The notes beneath the pieces are model-generated. The model made no database searches, was not told where the DNA came from, and saw only the letters and a program-made list of their open reading frames with translations. Positions 33,581 through 45,025 of a stretch of 64,000 nt of DNA are shown here, piece by piece. The stretch is from Apium graveolens (lineage: Eukaryota; Streptophyta; Magnoliopsida; Apiales; Apiaceae): assembly GCF_009905375.1 (NCBI RefSeq), contig NC_133650.1, forward strand, positions 65,227,669 to 65,291,668, in the 5' to 3' direction. Position numbers and translations under genes: made by a program. The number at the start of each line of letters is the position of its first letter. Position 1 is the first letter of the stretch.

Positions 33581-34176
33581 TTACTCTCACATCATCTATG
33601 CCACATTATTTGAGAATTTTTTTTAGTATCCAATTTAGAATCTCTAGCACTACTAAAAATTGATATGCACTTATAAGTTATGTTAAAAAATTGATTTTGA
33701 ACCCAATATACATCAATTTGTTTAATATATATATACAGTATACATACACACTAACCTAAAATTCGTGCAATAAACGGATTGTTTTTAATATTATATATTT
33801 TTTAATTTAATCTCACGTGAAAATTTTAAATTCTGAAATTTATTTATTAGAAATTTTAAAAATATAATTTGATAATAATTTTAAATATACACGTGTATAA
33901 GTTAGTGATATTTTAGTTTAAAATATGTCACAGATTGAAAGATATAATTTTATTGATGTTTATATGTGTATTTATGAAAGATAATTTTATTTTAATTTAA
34001 AGGTAAATTTTAACTAATATCAATGTTGTACAAATTATCTTTAGTTCGGTATACCGACCAAATTTAACTAATTATATTCAGATTTATTTTAGTTTAATTT
34101 GTTCAAGCCCGAATTTATGGTAAAATATATTATGTATCAATGGTAAAAAATTTATGTTAACTCAGATAAAAGTACA
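33581..34176. other. AT-rich sequence, no gene
   Basis: No coding signal. CACTACTAAAAATTG at 33648 looks like a CACTA transposon end, but no partner end was found. Confidence 0.4.
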
Positions 34177-34178
34177 TA

Positions 34179-34426
34179 CTCCCTCCGTCCCCTTCAATTT
34201 TTTATATTGGGGGCGGGGCTCGCCACATACTTTAATTCTCTTATTAAATGTAGTTGTATAATTTTTTTTAAAAATATTTTTTTCTAAATAAAAATATAAT
34301 ATTCAAACTTTTATACAAAAAAAAAGAAAATTTTAAAAATAACTTACATAAATATACTTTAGTTGCCTTAAAATGTGTGTCAAGCATGTGAAAAAAAACT
34401 GTAAAGAAATGAGGGGGTTGAGGTAG
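34179..34426. mobile_element. Stowaway-like MITE, 248 bp
   Basis: Starts CTCCCTCCGTCCCC and ends GAGGGGGTTGAGGTAG, inverted repeats with mismatches, flanked by TA on both sides (34177-34178 and 34427-34428). CTCCCTCCGTCCC is the classic Stowaway terminus. No coding capacity. Confidence 0.75.
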
Positions 34427-35660
34427 TATTATTTTATTTTAACTGGTCAAGTTATTTTCTTATTTTAAGTTTAATTTTAGTTTAACATGAATTAATTGTA
34501 TAATTTTTTTAGTCTGGATAAATATCATATTTTAATTTATTTTATCCTGACACAAATATACTGAACAAGAAATCATCAATATTTTTTTCTTATTAAAATA
34601 ATATATATTATAAAAAGTGAAGTAAACATGTAATTATATAAACCAAACATTGCATCCACTGATCTAGTATCAAACTTCTAATATTTTGGATTTAAGGGTT
34701 GAATCCGGATTATCCTACTCTTCTGAACCTACATTATACCTATAAACAAATTATGTAGATTTTAATTTTATTTTAAAACGAATTAATAATATGAGAATAA
34801 GCTTTAGTTGGCATATAATTTTTGTTTAACATACATCAATAATATACATTATATGTTTTAATATCATACCCGTTATATCAACCATCTAATTATATTTAGT
34901 TTATTTTAATTTTATTTTAGCCCAGTGTGAATATTATTTTATTTTAAATCGAACAGATAATATATTTTATTTTAGCATGATGACATTATATCGTCGAGCA
35001 TATTATGTCTAAAATTTCATTTTTGTTTACACCTGGTTCAATAAAAATTATTTTTAGCTAGATTGGTATTATTTATTATATTGTTTTAGCACGAGATAGT
35101 AAATCTTGGTTTTAGTCTCTGACCCATTATATCAATTAAATCTAGCTAATTATATTTTTTTGTTTAATTTTATTTTAATCTAGGGTAAATATTATTTTAT
35201 TTTAAACAGAATGGATAATATAATTTTGTTTTAACACGAAGACATTATATCAACTAAACGAAATTTCTTTTAAATTTTGATTTTCTTTAGCCTGCTTATT
35301 ATTTTGTTTTAGCTTGATGACATTATATGGATCTAACGAATTTTGTTTCAATTTTTTATTAGTCCTTATTATTTTGTTTTAGTCTGAGGCTGCAAATCCA
35401 GTTAACTATATGTAGTTTATTTTTCATTTTCATTTAAGGTTGGATCAATATTATAATTTTGTTTAGTCCGGCTCAGGTGAATATTATAAATTATTTTGTT
35501 TAAATCAAGACCATTATATATATTATAATTTTATTTATATTTAAATAATTATATTGTAAATATTAATCTATTTATGAGAGTGTTATAAATATTTTTATAA
35601 TTACGATGAGCAGATCGACTACCAACCAAAATTTTATTATTACGTCTTTAATATAATAGT
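34427..35660. repeat. AT-rich region with a decayed repeat of about 255 bp
   Basis: No gene. A segment of about 140 bp at 34861-34998 recurs at about 35115-35258 with the same order of words (GTTATATCAAC, TTATTTTAATTTTATTTTAG, GAATATTATTTTATTTTAAA, GATGACATTATAT), and pieces recur to about 35480. This suggests an old tandem array with a period near 255 bp. Confidence 0.45.
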
Positions 35661-35663
35661 ACT

Positions 35664-36080
35664 GCTACGCCATAAGTGGGTTATTGTAATGCCCATTTAT
35701 TGTTACAATAGGCCTGAAAAACGTAACGTTACGTTTACGAGCATTACAAAAAATACTCTAATGTAACACTTATTTGATCTGTCGTAAAAGTGATAAAAAT
35801 GTTAAATTAGCAACCTAATGTAATACTGTAAGACCCAAACTTAACAAAAAATGAGTGATACATTTGGTTCAATCAAGATTGCAGCATAGGTACACGTGTG
35901 AGGCCGAGACGAGGGGCCCCTGTGGGGCCCACGTGATGCCCCCTTTAGGGCCCACTTGTGGGTCCTATATAGCCTATTGTAACGGTCTATTTTATCTATT
36001 TTAACACCAATTTTTTGTAAATAAGCAAAAGTAACATTTGTAATGTAACAATATATATAAACATACATTACACAAAACAT
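35664..36080. other. repeat-like block with palindrome and GC-rich core
   Basis: Begins CTGCTACGCCATAAGTGGG and contains many TGTAAC/GTTACA words, a perfect 18-bp palindrome (35719-35736, centred on ACGTAACGTTACGT) and a GC-rich stretch (35905-35970) of repeated GGGGCCC words in very AT-rich surroundings. The start resembles CACTA-type termini, but the other end was not found. The minus-strand ORF here is not convincing. Confidence 0.35.
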
Positions 36081-36286
36081 GCAAATGTAACGGATTAAAT
36101 TTAAAATTTTTGAAATGCAAGCTCTGTTTAAAAAATAATCCCATTACAATCTTTAATCATACTACAAGATAACACGCTCAACTCCAAACCATACTAGTAT
36201 GTAACATCCAAAGTAAGCCAACATCAACTACTTCAACCCAGTACATATCACAACTACGTTAGAAGTAGTAGATTATTCAAGACTAT

Positions 36287-36636
36287 GGCTCTGTTTGGGA
36301 TTGCTGTTAAAAATTATTGTACTACTGAAAAAAGTGTTGTTGTAAAAATCAGATAACTGTTTGGTAATTTTTTTGATATGTATAGGTTTTGATGCAAAAA
36401 AATAAAAATAGTAATACTTTTGGTAAGGTTAGATGGTGAAATCAGCATCTACTTCCCGCAAAAGCTGAAAAGCAGCTTTTTCTAAAAGTATGGAGGAACT
36501 TATTTTCTCTAATAGCAGCTTTTAGGTCAAAATCACTTTTTCGAAAAGCAGCTATTGAATTTTAACGAACTATTTTTTAACTATTTTTCAACGAAAAACT
36601 GTTGTTGCTGTCAGCAAAAGCAAAACCAAACACACA
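36287..36636. mobile_element. MITE-like element with GTTTGG inverted ends
   Basis: The left end GGCTCTGTTTGGGATTGCTG and the reverse complement of the right end GTGTGTTTGGTTTTGCTTTT are similar. The inside has AAAAGCAGCTTTT and similar short palindromes. Possible flanking ACTAT on both sides. About 350 bp, no ORF. Confidence 0.45.
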
Positions 36637-37255
36637 CTATATTACAACCAAAGTATATAGACAATCATAAACTTTAAGTTATGTACCAATGTAAAACAAT
36701 ATTCAATAAAATATCTAAGAAGTTCTCCACCTTCAGTAACACGAGTGTCATTGTCACTTTGATCACTTAATTTGGATAAAGAATGAATCTTTGAAAATGC
36801 GCTTTTTTGAGATATCTACAAGATATGACAAAAGATTAAAACAAATATCGCATGACCGACACACTTGGATCGAATCCAAACTATTACATCTGATCATCAT
36901 CTATATCAACAATTGAGTGCATAATGGCATTCATGTTGGAGTCACAGATGTGAGTATAGATCTGTTATAGTATAGTGTTAAGTACCATGCAGAAATAATA
37001 AAGTAATCATCATTGATTTTTATACATCAGAGGGAGTAATAAAGGAAACGACACAAAACTTTGTGGTGTGTTGAACAAGTCCCCCAACTCTCCAAGCACT
37101 ACATATCCAATATTAAGAAACCATGGCAATCAAATTATAGATGTAAAAAATAAAACAAGGAAGACAATTACCTGATCATATCTAACTATTAAGGAGATAA
37201 TCGAGGAGAAGTATGCAAAGTTAACCAACTGACCCCAAAAGGAATTGATTATATA
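36637..37255. other. AT-rich sequence, no gene
   Basis: No recognised coding sequence; could be intronic sequence of a fragmented gene, given the exon at 38031. Confidence 0.35.
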
Positions 37256-37545
37256 GAACTAGAAAAATTGCACCGGGGACACATTTAAAAAATACTGCAG
37301 AAACACAATTAAAATCTGCTGAAAAATTAAAAAATTGCAGCAGATACATGTAAAAATCTGCTGAAAATCTGCAGTAGAAAATGATTAAAATCTGCTGAAA
37401 AAATTGCTGCATAAACACATTTAAAATCTTCTGAAAAATCTGAAAAACCTGCAACAGAAACATGTGAATATATGCAGCTGGAAACTGCATAAAATCTGCT
37501 GAAAAAGCTGCAGCGGAAAATTATAAAAATAAGCTGAAAAACTGC
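37256..37545. repeat. degenerate tandem array of AAAATCTGCTGAAAAA / TGCAGCAGA units
   Basis: About six copies of a unit of some 45-60 bp in which TCTGCTG is followed by its near inverse TGCAGCAGA or CTGCAGCGG, so each unit can form a stem. The ORF across it on the minus strand is a by-product (repeated AADF/SADF-like peptides). Confidence 0.7.
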
Positions 37546-38030
37546 AGAACAGTTTACTAAATTACGAGCAATGGCTTATTAGGATCTTCATTCAACCTCA
37601 TAATCTGAATATAGCAAATTATCAATACTTTTGAGATAAACAAGGGACTGTATATAAAATTTGTAAATAGATTGTAACTTCTAAGCCAAACAACCCGCAA
37701 ATTCTCACCATCTCATATCAACTATATTGGGATAGGCTAGATTATTACCAGCATAACTTATGCTACGTCAGCTAAGTAGCTTCTTGACCATTAAGATCAA
37801 TAGAGATTGTATGACTACACTAAACTTTTTTTTTACTGCTTGCTGCCAAAATATAACTAGTTTCCAACAATAGCTGCTTATCTTATAAAATATGCATCCC
37901 ACAACTGAAATGACTTCTTCTTAACACTTAACCTTCTTGTTCAAATAGCTTCTTAACATTAAGGAAACAAACCGATGAAGGTAAAAAGGATACAAATTCT
38001 TCTATAATTACAGAAAAGTAAATTTATTAC
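37546..38030. other. non-coding, possible intron sequence
   Basis: No ORF or recognised domain. It is the intron side of the splice donor at 38030 on the minus strand. Confidence 0.35.
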
Positions 38031-38161
38031 CCCGCCAATATCAGGCACGCCACGTTTGCTGCCAATAAATCTATCTCGTTAATAAATATAATGTAAGGAG
38101 CTTATGATATGGCATTAGCAAAAAGATCCTTAACACAAGATGCAGCAACATCAACAAACAT
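38031..38161 (-). pseudogene. single exon of an FtsH-family (FTSHi4-like) AAA protein, broken
   Basis: The minus strand reads TTTTGCAG then MFVDVAASCVKDLFANAIS, a TAA stop, APYIIFINEIDLL, a 1-base frameshift, GSKRGVPDIGG, and the donor GTAATAAA. The central part is an AAA+ Walker B strand (IIFI-N/D-EID) and the tail matches the EID-x-x-GSKRG-x-PDIGG stretch that I recall from plant chloroplast FtsHi4-type proteins. Both splice sites are preserved, so it came from genomic DNA and not from mRNA. A stop and a frameshift show that it is dead. No neighbouring exon was identified. Confidence 0.65.
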
Positions 38162-38939
38162 CTGCAAAATAGAACTTCCAGTAAGAGAGCTTAAAAAAAT
38201 TGTCAATAATAAAATAATAGAACAGAATACACAATGCAGTAATTTTTCAGGAAATTACATGTATCTACTCCCTTCTAGTCATGTTTTCTTCTTCCTAAAT
38301 TTTCAAAACATGCAATAATATTAACTTATTAGAAAATTTAGGGTATGAAATAAATTATATACCTAAAGTTTTTAGGAAATGTTAGCCGCGCCATTAAGAA
38401 ATTAAGAGGACCTTTCTGATTTATATTCAAAGAAGTAAAAAAAAATTGTAAATCGGCTCAAGAAGAGTTCTACTTTATGTTCCTTCACTCCCATTTGAAT
38501 CAACTTTTTGTATGACCTCCAAAGGATTTACATCAGGTTGGGGTCTGGTTTATTTTTATGAACTTATTTTCTGCCATAACAAAATCCCAATTGTTTATAA
38601 ACCATACATACAAAGAGACGGGAGAGACCTGCAGATATTTGTCAAGATGAGAATGAAAAAGCTGATAAAAAAATAGCAGGAGTATTGCAGAGTAATAATA
38701 TGCATCAATAACACAGAAACCAAAGAAAATTGCAAATATTTACTAATAATGTGGCAACAACTTGTATATAGCAAATCAAACCTAAAGGTAGATTAAAGAC
38801 TCTTCCATTTCCCATCGTCATCCGATTAATAAAATGGTTCAAATCGCAAAACCTCATATGTGTCCAACATGTACAAAAGTTTAAATTGCTCGATGAGACA
38901 TGGCATTTTATGCAGAGATGAGAAGTTATATGTAAACAT
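38162..38939. other. non-coding, possible intron or captured sequence
   Basis: No supportable gene. On the minus strand 38450-38550 reads PDVNPLEVIQKVDSNGSEG in one frame, which looks protein-like, but I recognise no family. Confidence 0.3.
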
Positions 38940-38993
38940 CAGACGCTTGTTTTTCCATTTCAAAGTTACTGTTAAGTCATTAAAAGAAACTTC
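38940..38993 (-). pseudogene. ABCG transporter exon fragment, downstream half
   Basis: Continues the fragment at 45026-45110 across the copia insertion: VSFNDLTVTLKWKNKRLM. In plant half-size/NAP12-like ABCG proteins (ABCG24/28 type) the strand before the Walker A loop has the pattern IEV-x-F-x-DL-x-x-TLK-x-K-x-K-x-LM. The similarity stops right after LM; a GT follows (GATGTTTACA), perhaps an old donor site or a breakpoint. Minus-strand direction as for the FtsH exon. Confidence 0.5.
38989..38993. repeat. target-site duplication ACTTC, left
   Basis: Identical to 45021-45025 on the far side of the copia element. Confidence 0.9.
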
Positions 38994-39410
38994 TGTTGGA
39001 AAATATGGGTATAAGTCCCATATTGGTAAGTCATATTTTTGAGCATTATGACCGAAAGATGTGAGAGATATGATGATATTCTCTTAATAATGGAAATTAT
39101 TATTTTCCATTAGAATTTGGCTCAAATATTATGGCATAAATTAATTTGATTTTGTTTCAGATTAATTGATATGGTGTATGTCTTGATATATTTAATTTGA
39201 TTCTGTTTCAGATTATTTATGGAATAGAGTAGCTTGCAAGTATTACACCGATTCCATAATTAATGATATTTAATTATGGAAAAGAGTAGCGCACAAGTCT
39301 ATCTACACCTATATTATGGCATAAGTCTATCTTTTCTTCCTCCGTTTGATTTCGTTTACTCACGCACATATTTGTTTGATTATATGTATTAATCGCAGAT
39401 TGTATTCACA
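38994..39410 (+). repeat. 5' LTR of element C, 417 bp, internally deleted
   Basis: Compared with the 3' LTR it lacks about 245 bp after CTATCTACACCTATA, including TATATAAAC and the transcript start region. In place of the lost DNA are about 16 bases (TTATGGCATAAGTCTA) that copy words found elsewhere in the same LTR. Confidence 0.9.
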
Positions 39411-39431
39411 ATCTTAAAGCTATTTATTTTA

Positions 39432-39470
39432 TACATCTGTGACTGATACATCTGTGACTGATACATCTGT
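39432..39470. repeat. 15-bp tandem repeat
   Basis: TACATCTGTGACTGA twice, then TACATCTGT, in the leader of element C. Confidence 0.9.
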
Positions 39471-39500
39471 ATCCGCTTGTTTTGATTGAGTAACAGATCG

Positions 39501-40770
39501 ATGGAGAACCAAACTATAAACGATCCGATGAACATGACGGCTGATCCCAACGCACAGATCACTGGATCTGATGGGGTTCACCAACAGCCGATTAACCCTA
39601 ACGCACGGATCGTACGATCTGATGGGGGTCAAACGCCTGTTGGACATGTGCCTTCGGGACATGTGCCTGTGGGACACACTGTCATTGGACAGTTTAGTGT
39701 TCCTCTTGAACAGATATCGGCAGGATTCACTCCTCCGATCATACCTGCGGTGCCTACTAGTGTGCATACACCTGTAGTACAGACGCACGTACCATCTGTT
39801 CCACCTGTGGTGTCTGCTGCACCTGTTATGCAAACTGTGCCTGCTGCACATGCTGAAAAACCTCAGAAGTTCAACGGAACGAACTTCAAACGTTGGCAAC
39901 AAAAGATGCACTTTTATCTGACCACGTTGCATATGGATCGCTTCCTTAAGGAAGAACCACCGTTGCTCACTGCTGAGAGTAACATGCAGACTGTGTATGC
40001 TGCTGATGCTTGGAAGCACTCCGACTACATCTGTCGGAACTATGTGTTAAATTGTTTGTCTGACTCGTTGTATAACGTATACAGCGCTACGCCAACGGCT
40101 AAGGTCTTATGGGAGTCACTTGACCATAAGTATAAAACCGAGGACGCTGGGGCAAAGAAGTGGATTGTTGGCCGCTTTCTTGATTATAAGATGGCAGACT
40201 CTAAGACTGTGGTTAGTCAGGTGCAGGAACTGTAGGTGATCATTCATGACATTCATGCTGAGGGAATGGTCATAAGTGAGTCTTTCCAAGTTGCTGCTGT
40301 TATTGAAAAGCTTCCACCTGGATGGAAAGATTTCAAGAACTACCTTAAGCACAAGCGAAAGGAGATGTCTATGGAGGATCTTATTGTTAGACTTCGTATT
40401 GAAGAAGACAACAAAGGGTCTGAGAAGAAAGTTAATGTTGCCACTGAGAAGGCAAACATGGTGGAGCATGCTCAAAGCTCCAAGCCCAAGAAGACTAATT
40501 CTAGTAAAGGGGCAAAGCTGGCACCCAAAGGAGGGATTTCGAAGTTGAAATTTCAGGGGAAGTGCTACAACTGTGATAAAGTTGGTCATAGGTCTTCTGA
40601 CTGCAAGAAGCCCAAGAAGTCCAACAAGAAGAAAGAAGCAAACATGGTAGAGAATATCTCCAAGGATATGGGTGATATAGACCTCTGTGCTACGGTCTCT
40701 GAAGTGAACCTGGTCGGTTCTAATCCAAGTGAATGGTGGATTGATACTGGTGCTACTAGGCATTTTTCTC
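39501..40770 (+). pseudogene. copia gag and start of protease, element C
   Basis: Begins MENQTINDPMNMTADPNAQ (ATG 39501) with a Pro/Val-rich variable N-terminus (repeats such as PVGHVPSGHVPVGH), then the gag core KPQKFNGTNFKRWQQKM and WESLDHKYKTEDAGAKKW. A TAG at 40233-40235 interrupts (QEL*VIIHD, probably CAG to TAG) and the same frame continues [19 protein letters not shown], the zinc knuckle [14 protein letters not shown], and the protease motif [12 protein letters not shown] frameshift follows at about 40770-40820. Confidence 0.92.
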
Positions 40771-42045
40771 AGACAAGGCGATTTTCTCTAGCCTCAAAGC
40801 TTCTGATGCTGGTGAGAAGCTCTACATGGGGAATTCAGCAACTTCTACCATTGAGGGTGAAGGCACGGTGATCCTGAAGATGACCTCTGGGAAGAATCTG
40901 ACTTTGAAGAATGTACTTTATGTGCCTGATATTCGCAAGAACCTTGTGTCTGGTTCTCTGTTGAGTAAGCATGGCTTTCGCATTGTAATAGAGTCAGATA
41001 AAGTAATTTTGTCTAAGAGTGATATGTTTGTAGGCAAGGGTTATTTAACCGATGGGCTTTTTAAGCTCAATGTAATGTCCGTTAAGGACGATAATGAAAT
41101 GAAGAATTCTTCTGCTTACTTGCTTGAGTCTCCTAATTTATGGCATGCTAGATTAGGACATGTAAATTATGACACTTTACGACGTTTAAGTGCAAAAGAA
41201 TACATACCTAAACTTACTATCGATTCAAAACATAAGTGTGAGACTTGTGTTGAGGCAAAATTAACGAGATCATCATTTAAACGTGTGGAAAGGAACACCA
41301 AAGTGCTAGACCTAATACATAGCGACATATGTGATTTAAAATTCGCTCCAACAAGAGGAGAAAACAAGTATTTTATTACATTCATTGATGATTATACAAA
41401 ATACTGCTATGTATATTTGTTGAAAAGCAAAGACGAAGCTATAGATAAATTTAAAATCTATAAGAAGTTGAGACACAATAGACCGAGAAAATCAAAGCGA
41501 TACGAAGTGATCGTGGAGGTGAATATGTTGAACCATTTGGAGAATTCTATTCACAACATGGTATAATCCATGAGGTCACTGCACCATACTCCCCTCAGTC
41601 AAATGGTGTGGCTGAAAGGAAGAATCGCACTCTGAAAGAAATGATGAATGTGATGTTGTTAAGCTCTGGGCTTCCACAATCGATGTGGGGAGAAGCCATC
41701 CTAAGCGCAAATAATATTTTAAATATTACGATGCGCAAGAATAAGGATGTAAGTCCTTATGAAATGTGGAAGAAAAAGAAACCAAGTTACCAACACCTGA
41801 AAGTGTGGGGGTGCCTTGCAAAGGTACTGATCCCTACACCGAAGAAGGTGAAGATAGGTCCTAAGACTGTGGATTGTATCTTCATCGGATATCCTCCACA
41901 CAGCACTGCATATCGGTTTCTTGTTCATGAATCCAAGATTCCTGATATTCAAAAGAATACCATTATGGAATCAAGGAATGCCTCATTCTTTGAGACGATG
42001 TTTCCCTGTAATCTAGGAAACCAACAACCTACGACGTCTAAATGA
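40771..42045 (+). pseudogene. copia protease remainder and integrase, element C
   Basis: In a second frame from about 40800: [36 protein letters not shown], then the GAG-pre-integrase motif LWHARLGHVNYDTLRRL with HHCC ligands (H..H, CETC) and the core LDLIHSDICDLKF and YFITFIDDYTKYCYVYLL. A further frameshift near 41470-41490 moves to a third frame (IRSDRGGEYVEPF, PQSNGVAERKNRTLKEMM), so all three catalytic acidic residues (D, D, E) are visible. It ends with GCLAKVLIPTPKKVKIGPKT and a stop at 42043-42045. Confidence 0.9.
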
Positions 42046-43748
42046 TCTCATGAGTCTGTAGATGACGATAATGAGAGTGACGAAAGTGAAGATGAAAATG
42101 TGGGGGTAGTGAGAAGGAGCAAAAGACAACGAACGGAGAAATCCTATGGGTCTGATTTATGACCTATTTGCTCGAAGAAGGTGACCCAAAAACTTATAAG
42201 GAGGCAGTTACCTCACCTGATGGGCCTATGTGGAAAGAGGCCATCAAGAATGAAGTTGATTCAATTATGCAAAATCATACTTGGGAATTAGTGGACTTGC
42301 CAACTGGTTGCAAACCATTAGGTAGCAAGTGGGTTTTCAAGAAGAAGTTGAAAACTGATGGCACTATTGATAAGTATAAGGCCAGACTTGTGATTAAAGG
42401 ATACAAGCAACAAAAAGGCCTTGATTATTTTGATACATATTCTCCTATAACGAGAATAACGTCCATAAGGATGATGTTTGCTATTGCTGCAATGCGTAAT
42501 CTAACTGTACATCAAATGGATGTGAAAACAGCCTTCCTAAATGGGGACATAGATGAGGAAATCTATATGGAACAACCCGAAGGGTTTGTTGTCCCAGGAC
42601 AAGAAAGGAAAGTTTGTAGATTGGTGAAATCATTGTATGGTTTGAAACAAGCGCCTATGAAATGGCATAAAAAAATTGACGAGGTCGTGCTGACCAATGG
42701 CTTCAAAATCAATAAATGTGATAGTTGTGCCTATTACAAGGATAACGAGAACAGCTATGTCAAGGAGAATGACAATGGCTATGTCATGATGACGCTATAT
42801 GTAGATGATCTACTTATTGCCGGAAGCAATGATAAAGTGATCAAATCTACCAAGGACATATTGAAATCAAGATTCGACATGAAAGACATGGGACTAGCAA
42901 ATGTAATTCTGGGAATTCAAATTTCTAGAACATCAGAGGGTCTCGCATTAAGTCAACCACATTATGTTGACAAGATCCTTGAGAAGTTTCCTAAGGATGA
43001 CTTTGAGAAAGCTAGGACACCTGTGGATATGACTTTGCACCTATCCGAGAACAAAGGTGTAGTTGTTTCCCAATTGGAATACTCGAGGATAATTGGTAGT
43101 ATGATGTACCTCATGAGTTGTACAAGACCAGACATTGCATACTCAATTAGCAAGTTGAGTAGGTTAACGAGTAATCCGGGAGCTGATCACTGGAAAGCGA
43201 TCATAAGGGTACTAAGGTACTTGAGGGGAACTCGAGATTATGGACTGCACTATGGCAGATACCCAGCAGTATTAGAAGGATATACTGACGCAAATTGGAT
43301 ATCTAGCAAGAAAGCACTTAAGTCTACGAGCGGCTATGTGTTTACATTAGCTGGAGCGGCAATATCATGGAAATCCTCAAAACAAACGGTGATAACTCAT
43401 TCCACGATGGAAGCTGAGTTTGTGGCACTAGATAAATGCGCCGAAGAGACTGAATATCTACGTCAGTTTCTGGAGGATATTCCAAGATGGCCAAAGCCTG
43501 TAACTGCAATAGGGATTCACTGTGATAGTCAATCCGCTATTGGCAGAGCACAGAGCACGATGTATAATGGAAAGTCTCGTCATATACGACGATGATATAG
43601 TTCCATTAGACAATTGATCTCAACTGGAATTATCACTGTTGACTATATACCGTCAAAAGATAATATCGCGGATCCACTAACCAAAGGGTTATCAAGAGAA
43701 GTGGTTAAGAAATCATCGAGAGGGATGGACCTTAAGCCTAGTGCTTAA
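42046..43748 (+). pseudogene. copia RT and RNase H, element C
   Basis: Acidic linker ESDESEDEN and RRSKRQRTEKSYGSD, a frame change near 42155, then [53 protein letters not shown] and the active site LYVDDLLIAGSND. RNase H shows GYTDANWISSKKALKSTSGY, HSTMEAEFVALDKC and HCDSQSAIGRAQS. A TGA at 43593-43595 breaks it (RHIRR*YSSIRQL), and the frame then goes to its end SSRGMDLKPSA near 43748. RT itself is open over about 430 codons. Confidence 0.93.
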
Positions 43749-44363
43749 CGGCATCATGGTGGACACCCAACCATTGCTGACTGGAGATCCCAAGAACTTG
43801 GTTCAATGGGACAACTAAATCATGATGACCAAATCACTGTGGGGGTAACCCCTGGCCTGTTCCTATGATGAGGAAACAGTGAGACCCGTAAGGTATGAGG
43901 TTAAGCTTTGAGCTTTTAATGATCTTTGATGAATACATGGAGTTCAGGAGTGAACGCATGGAATTCAGTTGAGTAAACGCGGGTTACTCTATAAGATAAA
44001 GATCACCTATGTGGGAGAGAAGTGGGGCCGCTTCAAAGGAGAATTGCGAGGCACAATTCTTTAGAAACTTCTGCAGAACCAGGACGATGTTCCATGGCCA
44101 AAATGGACATACTCATGAGAGCTGAACGAGTCAGAAACGATATAGTGATAAGTATATCATCGTTTACACAAATGGTCGAACAGTTCAAGGACAAGCACGT
44201 CTACTGTCTACCAGTAAAGACGGTATGCTTACTCGAGCAAAGGTTCAAGGAGCATTCTCTACCTATCGTATGCTATATCTGATCGAAGAAACTATCACCA
44301 AGTCAAATTCCGTGTCTGTCTGTCTGTCTGGTGTGTGCTACTAAGATCACCAATCTCACCCAT
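43749..44363 (+). other. long 3' untranslated region of element C
   Basis: No gene. Sequence such as GACTGGAGATCCCAAGAACT after the pol stop is typical of a group of plant copia elements that keep some 600 bp between pol and the 3' LTR. A short (GTCT)n lies at about 44313-44330. Confidence 0.6.
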
Positions 44364-44371
44364 GTGGGGGA
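44364..44371 (+). promoter_or_regulatory. polypurine tract of element C
   Basis: GTGGGGGA followed by T and the LTR start TGTTGG. Confidence 0.8.
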
Positions 44372-44372
44372 T

Positions 44373-45020
44373 TGTTGGAAAATATGGGTATAAGTCCCAT
44401 ATTGGTAAGTCATATTTTTGAGCATTATGACTAAAAGATGTGAGAGATATGATGATATTCTCTTAATAATGGAAATTATTATTTTCCATTAGAATTTGGC
44501 TCAAATATTATGGCATAAATTAATTTGATTTTGTTTCAGATTAATTGATATGGTGTATGTCTTGATATATTTAATCTGATTCTGTTTCAGATTATTTATG
44601 GAATAGAGTAGCTTGCAAGTATTACACCGATTCCATAATTAATGATATTTAATTATGGAAAAGAGTAGCGCACAAGTCTATCTACACCTATATAAACACC
44701 TCTAAGGCGTTAGGGTTAGACACACCAAAAATATATTCGCCTTTAAACACAAAACTCACTCTCTCTCTCTCGGTGATAGTTTCGTACCCGTTCAAGCTCG
44801 CTGAAGGTGCTCGTTATCCGTAACGCCGCTGCTACCTCGTTTTATCCTGGGAGGCTATCGACTCGCACATACGGTGAGAGGTGAAATAGCTTTAAGGAGA
44901 CAGTTTCAACTGGACTCGAGGATCTCTCTTCTGTTTATATCTTTTCTTCCTCTGTTTGATTTCATTTACTCACGCACACATTTGTTTGATTATATGTATT
45001 AATCACAGATTGTATTCACA
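44373..45020 (+). repeat. 3' LTR of element C, 648 bp
   Basis: Full-length LTR with a TATA box at 44688-44697 (CTATATAAAC), a CT-rich leader near 44756-44770, and the end TATTCACA. The shared parts are very similar to the 5' copy by eye. Confidence 0.93.
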
Positions 45021-45025
45021 ACTTC
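45021..45025. repeat. target-site duplication ACTTC, right
   Basis: Identical to 38989-38993. Confidence 0.9.

Larger units (their letters stand above)
38994..45020 (+). mobile_element. complete but mutated Ty1-copia element C, 6.0 kb
   Basis: Two LTRs of the same family, a perfect ACTTC target duplication, and gag, protease, integrase, RT and RNase H in copia order. LTRs end TGTTGGAAAATATGGG...TATTCACA. A polypurine tract (GTGGGGGA, 44364-44371) precedes the 3' LTR. I saw no standard primer site. I do not assign a copia lineage. Frameshifts and stops disable it, and the 5' LTR has lost its promoter segment. Confidence 0.93.

Noticed and set aside
33648..33662. CACTA transposon end (CACTACTAAAAATTG)
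   Set aside because: No matching inverted end or 3-bp duplication found within reach; may be chance in AT-rich DNA.
35841..36080. 79-codon minus-strand ORF with Arg/Gly/Pro-rich part
   Set aside because: It arises from the GGGGCCC-rich repeat block; no similarity to known proteins that I can see.
39429..40019. 196-codon minus-strand ORF opposite copia gag
   Set aside because: Exact shadow of the gag frame, with Arg/His/Ser-biased composition from reverse reading.
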